From positions 310,001 through 374,000 of the forward strand of contig NZ_BBRJ01000003.1 in assembly GCF_002090095.1 (NCBI RefSeq): a stretch of DNA of 64,000 nucleotides. The letters are read 5' to 3'. The position numbers and the translations under genes were made by a program. The notes beneath the pieces are model-generated. The model did not search any database. It had not been told where the DNA came from and worked only from the letters and a program-made list of their open reading frames with translations. Shown here in pieces: positions 60,901-64,000 of this stretch (the first letter of the stretch is position 1; every line of letters starts with the position of its first letter). This stretch comes from Demequina sp. NBRC 110053. GTDB lineage: Bacteria > Actinomycetota > Actinomycetes > Actinomycetales > Demequinaceae.

Positions 60901-61785
60901 TCAGCGCTGCTCGTCCTCGGCTGCCTGCTGAGTGCCGAACGCCTGCGCGACGTCGCTGGTACCGCTGGGCGAGGCACCCCAGGGCGTGGGCGTCTCGGCG
61001 CCCGGCTCCTGGTCGCGAACCTGCGCCCAGGGGCTCTCCGCGGCCTTCGGGGCGCCTGCGGCGTCCGCGCCATCCTCGTCCGCGGCGGCAGAGGCCGTCG
61101 ACGGCGCGTCACCGGCCGCAGCCGACACGGCTGACGGGGCCTCGGCCACCGAGGCCGCGGACGCTGCGACGGGCTGGGACGCCTGGCCGAAGCCGCCATC
61201 GAACGCCGGGGCCGACGACGATGCGCTGGGCTCCTTCGCGCCATGGTCGAGGTCGCCGAGGAGGTTCTCGAGGTAGCTCTTGAGGCGCGCGCGGTAGTCG
61301 CGCTCGAAGCGCCGCAGATCATCGATCTTGGTCTCGAGCTCGGTGCGCTCGGTGGCGAGCTGGTCCATGCGGTCGCGGGCGTCCGTCTCGGCCTGCTCGA
61401 CGATCGACTCCGCCTTGACCTTGGCCTCGTCGATGAGGCGGTCGCGCTCGGACTCGCCTGCCTGGACGTACTCGTCGTGGAGCTTCTGCGCCATCGCCAG
61501 CATGCCGGTCGCGCTCGGAGGCGTGGGGTCGGTGGCCGCGGCCAGGAGTCCGCCCTCGGTAGACGGCTCGGGCTCGGGCGCGGACGCCTGCGAGGGCGTG
61601 GTGGGCGATCCGGCCTGCGCCTGGGCGAGACGCTGCGCGAGGTCGTCGCGCTCGGCGGTGAGCGACTGGATGGTGTGCGCGACCTCGTCGAGGAAGTCGT
61701 CCACCTCGTCCTGGTCGAACCCCTCGCGGTACTTGGTCTTCGAGAACGCCTTGTTGAGGACGTCCTCTGCCGTCAGCAGTGCCAT
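60901..61785 (-). CDS. divIVA: DivIVA/Wag31 polar growth and division protein
   Basis: 294 residues. The N-terminal DivIVA domain (LLTAEDVLNKAFSKTKYREGF; part, then DQDEVDDFLDEV) binds curved membrane; a second coiled coil (~95-175, MAQKLHDEYVQAGESERDR, part) sets oligomerisation. The linker (~60-92) and the ~115-residue C-terminal tail are Ala/Ser/Pro-rich. Wag31 recruits the elongation machinery at poles. AAGGTGG lies 7 nt before ATG 61785. Standard place after sepF-yggT. Confidence 0.95.
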   Translation of the reverse strand: MALLTAEDVLNKAFSKTKYREGFDQDEVDDFLDEVAHTIQSLTAERDDLAQRLAQAQAGSPTTPSQASAPEPEPSTEGGLLAAATDPTPPSATGMLAMAQKLHDEYVQAGESERDRLIDEAKVKAESIVEQAETDARDRMDQLATERTELETKIDDLRRFERDYRARLKSYLENLLGDLDHGAKEPSASSSAPAFDGGFGQASQPVAASAASVAEAPSAVSAAAGDAPSTASAAADEDGADAAGAPKAAESPWAQVRDQEPGAETPTPWGASPSGTSDVAQAFGTQQAAEDEQR

Positions 61786-61897
61786 GTCCGAACCACCTTC
61801 ACTTCCTCGGCGAGGTCGGATATGTCCCGACCTTCCGTCTTGGTCACTCTACTCAACGATGTCTATCGGCACTCGCCGTCGACCGCTCAAGCGATCG

Positions 61898-62203
61898 TCA
61901 TGCGCCAACGATGCCGTACTGCAGCGTGGCGAGGACGGCGCTCAACAGGTAGCAGCCGAAGAACAGCACCAGGAACGCGATGTCCAGCCGGAACTGCCCC
62001 AACTGCAGGGGCGGGATCAGCCGCCGCAGAGCCTTCAGCGGCGGGTCCGTCACGGAGAACACCGACTCGGTCGCCACCAGGGCGACGCCGGACGGCCTCC
62101 AGTCACGCGCGAACGACAGCACCAGCCCGAGGATCACGCGCGCGAAGAGCATCAGCATGAACAGGAACAGCACGAACCGCAGCGCGTCGAAGATCAGATC
62201 CAC
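61898..62203 (-). CDS. YggT family membrane protein
   Basis: 101 residues from GTG 62203. Two hydrophobic regions (FLFMLMLFARVILGLVLSF, LGQFRLDIAFLVLFFGCYLL; parts) around the conserved TDPPLKALRRLIPPL loop. YggT proteins are of unknown function and lie between sepF and divIVA in Gram-positive division clusters, as here. TAGGCT lies 6 nt before the GTG. Confidence 0.93.
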   Translation of the reverse strand: MDLIFDALRFVLFLFMLMLFARVILGLVLSFARDWRPSGVALVATESVFSVTDPPLKALRRLIPPLQLGQFRLDIAFLVLFFGCYLLSAVLATLQYGIVGA

Positions 62204-62209
62204 GCAGTG

Positions 62210-62215
62210 AGCCTA
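62210..62215 (-). promoter_or_regulatory. -10 box of yggT (leaderless)
   Basis: TAGGCT on the minus strand, 6 nt before GTG 62203; identical to the hisD -10 box. Confidence 0.55.
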
Positions 62216-62222
62216 ACCGAGG

Positions 62223-62705
62223 CTAGCGGCCGTTGAAGAACTCGTTCTCGACAGGCTCGGGCTGCTCGGTGTCCATCCCGATCTCCACGTGCGCCGGCGA
62301 CAGCAGGAACACCGAGGTCGTCACCCGCTCGATCGAGCCGTGCAGGCCAAACGACAGTCCGGCGGAGAAGTCGACCAGTCGCTTCGCGTCCGCGTCCGAC
62401 ATCTCGGTGAGGTTCATGATGACCGGGACGCCCTGGCGGAACGCCTCGCCGATCAGGCGCGCGTCGTTGTAGGTGCGCGGCTTGATGGTCTGGATGCGGC
62501 GCAGGTCGTTCGCGGACATGTGGCTCGCGGGCGTGCGCTGACGCTCGTTGCGCGCAGCCTTCGACGGCGCCTCGTGGCGCTCGCGAACCTCGGACATGTC
62601 GTGGAGGTTCGTCACGGGAGCGAGCTCGTCGTCCGCATAGTCGTACTCCTCGTGCTGGCTCACGTCGAAGCCGAGGTACTGGATGGCCTTGCGCATCGCG
62701 CTCAT
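62223..62705 (-). CDS. sepF: Cell division protein SepF
   Basis: 160 residues. N-terminal amphipathic membrane-binding helix ([13 protein letters not shown]), a charged linker, and the SepF core ([21 protein letters not shown]; part, then [17 protein letters not shown] and [10 protein letters not shown]). SepF anchors FtsZ to the membrane and is essential in many actinobacteria. AAGGAG 6 nt before the ATG. Confidence 0.97.
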   Translation of the reverse strand: MSAMRKAIQYLGFDVSQHEEYDYADDELAPVTNLHDMSEVRERHEAPSKAARNERQRTPASHMSANDLRRIQTIKPRTYNDARLIGEAFRQGVPVIMNLTEMSDADAKRLVDFSAGLSFGLHGSIERVTTSVFLLSPAHVEIGMDTEQPEPVENEFFNGR

Positions 62706-62787
62706 CGGGGGCTCCTTCGAAGTTCTCGCTCTTGGTAGAACGGTAGGTCGGCGGCGGCGCGGTGCCGGGGAGCGACACGCCGCGCGG

Positions 62788-63501
62788 TCACTCGCACACG
62801 ATCACGCCGGCGAACCGTCCCGTCACGCCGTCCCTGCGATGCGAGAACAGCGCGGGGCTCTCCACCGTGCACACCTTGCTGCGGACGATCTGCCCGAACC
62901 CCAGCTGCGACAGCCTCGCCTCGATCGCGCGCGGCAGGTCGAGCGCCGGCGTCCCGCCGCGGGTCGACGTGAACGCCGAGGGATGCCGCGCGGAGACGCG
63001 CGCCCGCATCGAGTCCGGCACCTCGTAGCAGCGCCCGCACACGGCGGGACCGATCGAGGCACTCATCTCGCCGTCGATGGCCCGCCGCGCGCGCACGTCC
63101 AGCAGCGACGCCACGACGTTGTCGACGACGCCCAGGAAGAGGCCCTCCCTGCCGGCGTGCACCGCCGCGACCGCGCCGGTCGCGCCGTCATGGAGGAGCA
63201 CCGGCACACAGTCGGCCGCGATGGCCCCCAGGGCGACGCCTGGCACCTGGGTGACGAGTGCATCGGCTGCCTGCGCGAGCTCACCCGGACGGGAGATGCG
63301 GGCGACCGCGATGCCGTGCTCAGCTGTGAGGAAGGTGACGGGGGCGCCCGCGTGGCGCGCGACGATCTCCCTGTTGCGCGCCACGTCGACGGGGTCGTCG
63401 CCCACGTGGTCGGCGACGTTGAGCGAGTCGTAGGGAGGCTGGCTCACTCCCCCGGCGCGGGTGGTGAAGAACGCGCGAACCTCGAGTCCCGCGTCGAGCA
63501 T
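62788..63501 (-). CDS. pgeF: Multicopper polyphenol oxidase / PgeF-type protein (laccase domain)
   Basis: 237 residues. [15 protein letters not shown] and [16 protein letters not shown] hold metal-binding residues, and [12 protein letters not shown] the Cys cluster. Proteins of this YfiH/PgeF family edit peptidoglycan precursors (removing misincorporated serine) and sit between ftsZ and sepF in this order. AGGAGGGG precedes the ATG. 6 bases after ftsZ. Confidence 0.92.
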   Translation of the reverse strand: MLDAGLEVRAFFTTRAGGVSQPPYDSLNVADHVGDDPVDVARNREIVARHAGAPVTFLTAEHGIAVARISRPGELAQAADALVTQVPGVALGAIAADCVPVLLHDGATGAVAAVHAGREGLFLGVVDNVVASLLDVRARRAIDGEMSASIGPAVCGRCYEVPDSMRARVSARHPSAFTSTRGGTPALDLPRAIEARLSQLGFGQIVRSKVCTVESPALFSHRRDGVTGRFAGVIVCE

Positions 63502-63507
63502 CCCCTC

Positions 63508-64000
63508 CTACCGGAGGAACTCGGGCACGTCGAGAGCGTCCGCATCCCGGCGGGAGGGCTTGACCTCGATCGCGTCCGTGACCGGCGGCGCCTCGGGCTC
63601 GTCGGCGTCGAGCGCCTGCGGCACGGGTGCCGAGGACTGCTCGACGCGCGCCTCGACCGGCTCCTGCTCCTGCGCGGCCGGCGTCTCCTTCGCGCCCTCG
63701 ATGGTGCCGAGCGCCCCGGTGCGGTGGCGCGTGGTGGGCGCGCCGCCGTCGAAGCCGGCGGCGATCACCGTGATGCGGAGCTCGTCGCCCAGCGAGTCGT
63801 CGATGACAGTGCCGAAGATGATGTTCGCCTCGGCGTGGGCGGCCTCGCGCACCAGGCGTGCGGCCGTCTCGACCTCCTTGATGCCCAGGTTCGAGCCACC
63901 GGCGATGGACAGCAGCACGCCGTGCGCGCCCTCGATCGACGCCTCGAGCAGCGGCGACGAGATCGCGCCCTCAGCGGCAGTGAGCGCACGGGACTCGCCG
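63508..64000 (-). CDS. ftsZ: Cell division protein FtsZ, C-terminal part (5' end beyond the window)
   Basis: The last ~164 codons. LLSIAGGSNLGIKEVETAA and IIFGTVIDDSLGDELRITVIA (parts) are the FtsZ C-terminal subdomain; then a ~85-residue variable linker and the conserved tail DALDVPEFLR, which binds SepF and FtsW. Truncated by the window edge only; no internal lesion. First gene of the division block read toward lower coordinates. Confidence 0.97.
   Translation of the reverse strand, partial: GESRALTAAEGAISSPLLEASIEGAHGVLLSIAGGSNLGIKEVETAARLVREAAHAEANIIFGTVIDDSLGDELRITVIAAGFDGGAPTTRHRTGALGTIEGAKETPAAQEQEPVEARVEQSSAPVPQALDADEPEAPPVTDAIEVKPSRRDADALDVPEFLR

Noticed and set aside
1..64000. tRNA genes, rRNA genes, CRISPR arrays, insertion sequences or integrases.
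   Set aside because: No cloverleaf ends, spaced direct repeats, transposase or integrase motifs were found by reading either strand.

Overview
The window is about 64 kb of high-GC (roughly 70%) actinobacterial chromosome, most likely from a Micrococcales (Demequina/Cellulomonas-type) organism; genus is inference. Evidence: the division block ftsZ-pgeF-sepF-yggT-divIVA(wag31) followed by dksA/traR-lspA-rluD, a PriA-type hisA, infC-rpmI-rplT-trmH near pheST, and many leaderless genes whose start codon lies 6-7 nt after a TANNNT -10 box. No rRNA, tRNA, CRISPR array or insertion sequence was found.

Layout. 0-2.6 kb: VOC remnant, MDR oxidoreductase, DUF4386 protein, and an EF-G-binding (FBP) protein behind a leaderless 16-codon leader peptide and hairpins. 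2.8-8.5 kb: an ECF41 sigma-factor regulon (SDR <-> SDR-AKR-ECF41, NDH-2, membrane protein) with three matching ECF41-type promoters. 8.5-15 kb: LtrA, a DEAD-box RNA helicase with a structured 5' leader, DUF6131, GAF-ANTAR, then a decayed segment: a LOG-Nudix fusion broken by a stop and a frameshift, and a truncated helicase copy that keeps a second copy of the structured leader. 15-20.5 kb: a lower-GC accessory island that looks like immunity: TIR-NB-ARC-TPR protein, HTH-ImmA/IrrE protease with a DUF4411 PIN-like partner, and a DUF6602 nuclease-like protein. 20.5-24.6 kb: pheT-pheS with a leader ORF. 24.6-30.7 kb: lineage-specific lipoproteins and secreted proteins, a NERD protein, SRPBCC, DUF6318. 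30.7-33.1 kb: trmH-rplT-rpmI-infC with an attenuator and an AUC start for infC. 33.1-36 kb: DUF1844, a membrane coiled-coil protein, a lipoprotein protease, SseB. 36-47.5 kb: dispersed histidine genes (priA, hisH, hisB, hisC, hisD) interspersed with a CmtR-like metal sensor and CDF exporter, a RecQ-phosphoribosyltransferase fusion and an epimerase. 47.5-50.5 kb: oxidoreductases, GNAT, DUF4260. 50.5-58.7 kb: dnaE and hrpA. 58.8-64 kb: rluD-lspA-dksA, divIVA, yggT, sepF, pgeF, ftsZ (partial).

The strongest candidates for something new are the paired structured helicase leaders (11433-11677 and 14682-14946), which share several helices with compensating differences; the immunity island; the predicted translation-sensing leader of the FBP gene; the ECF41 regulon; and a 104-bp terminal-inverted-repeat element present twice. 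An over-represented GCCGATGC/GCATCGGC octamer occurs about forty times.
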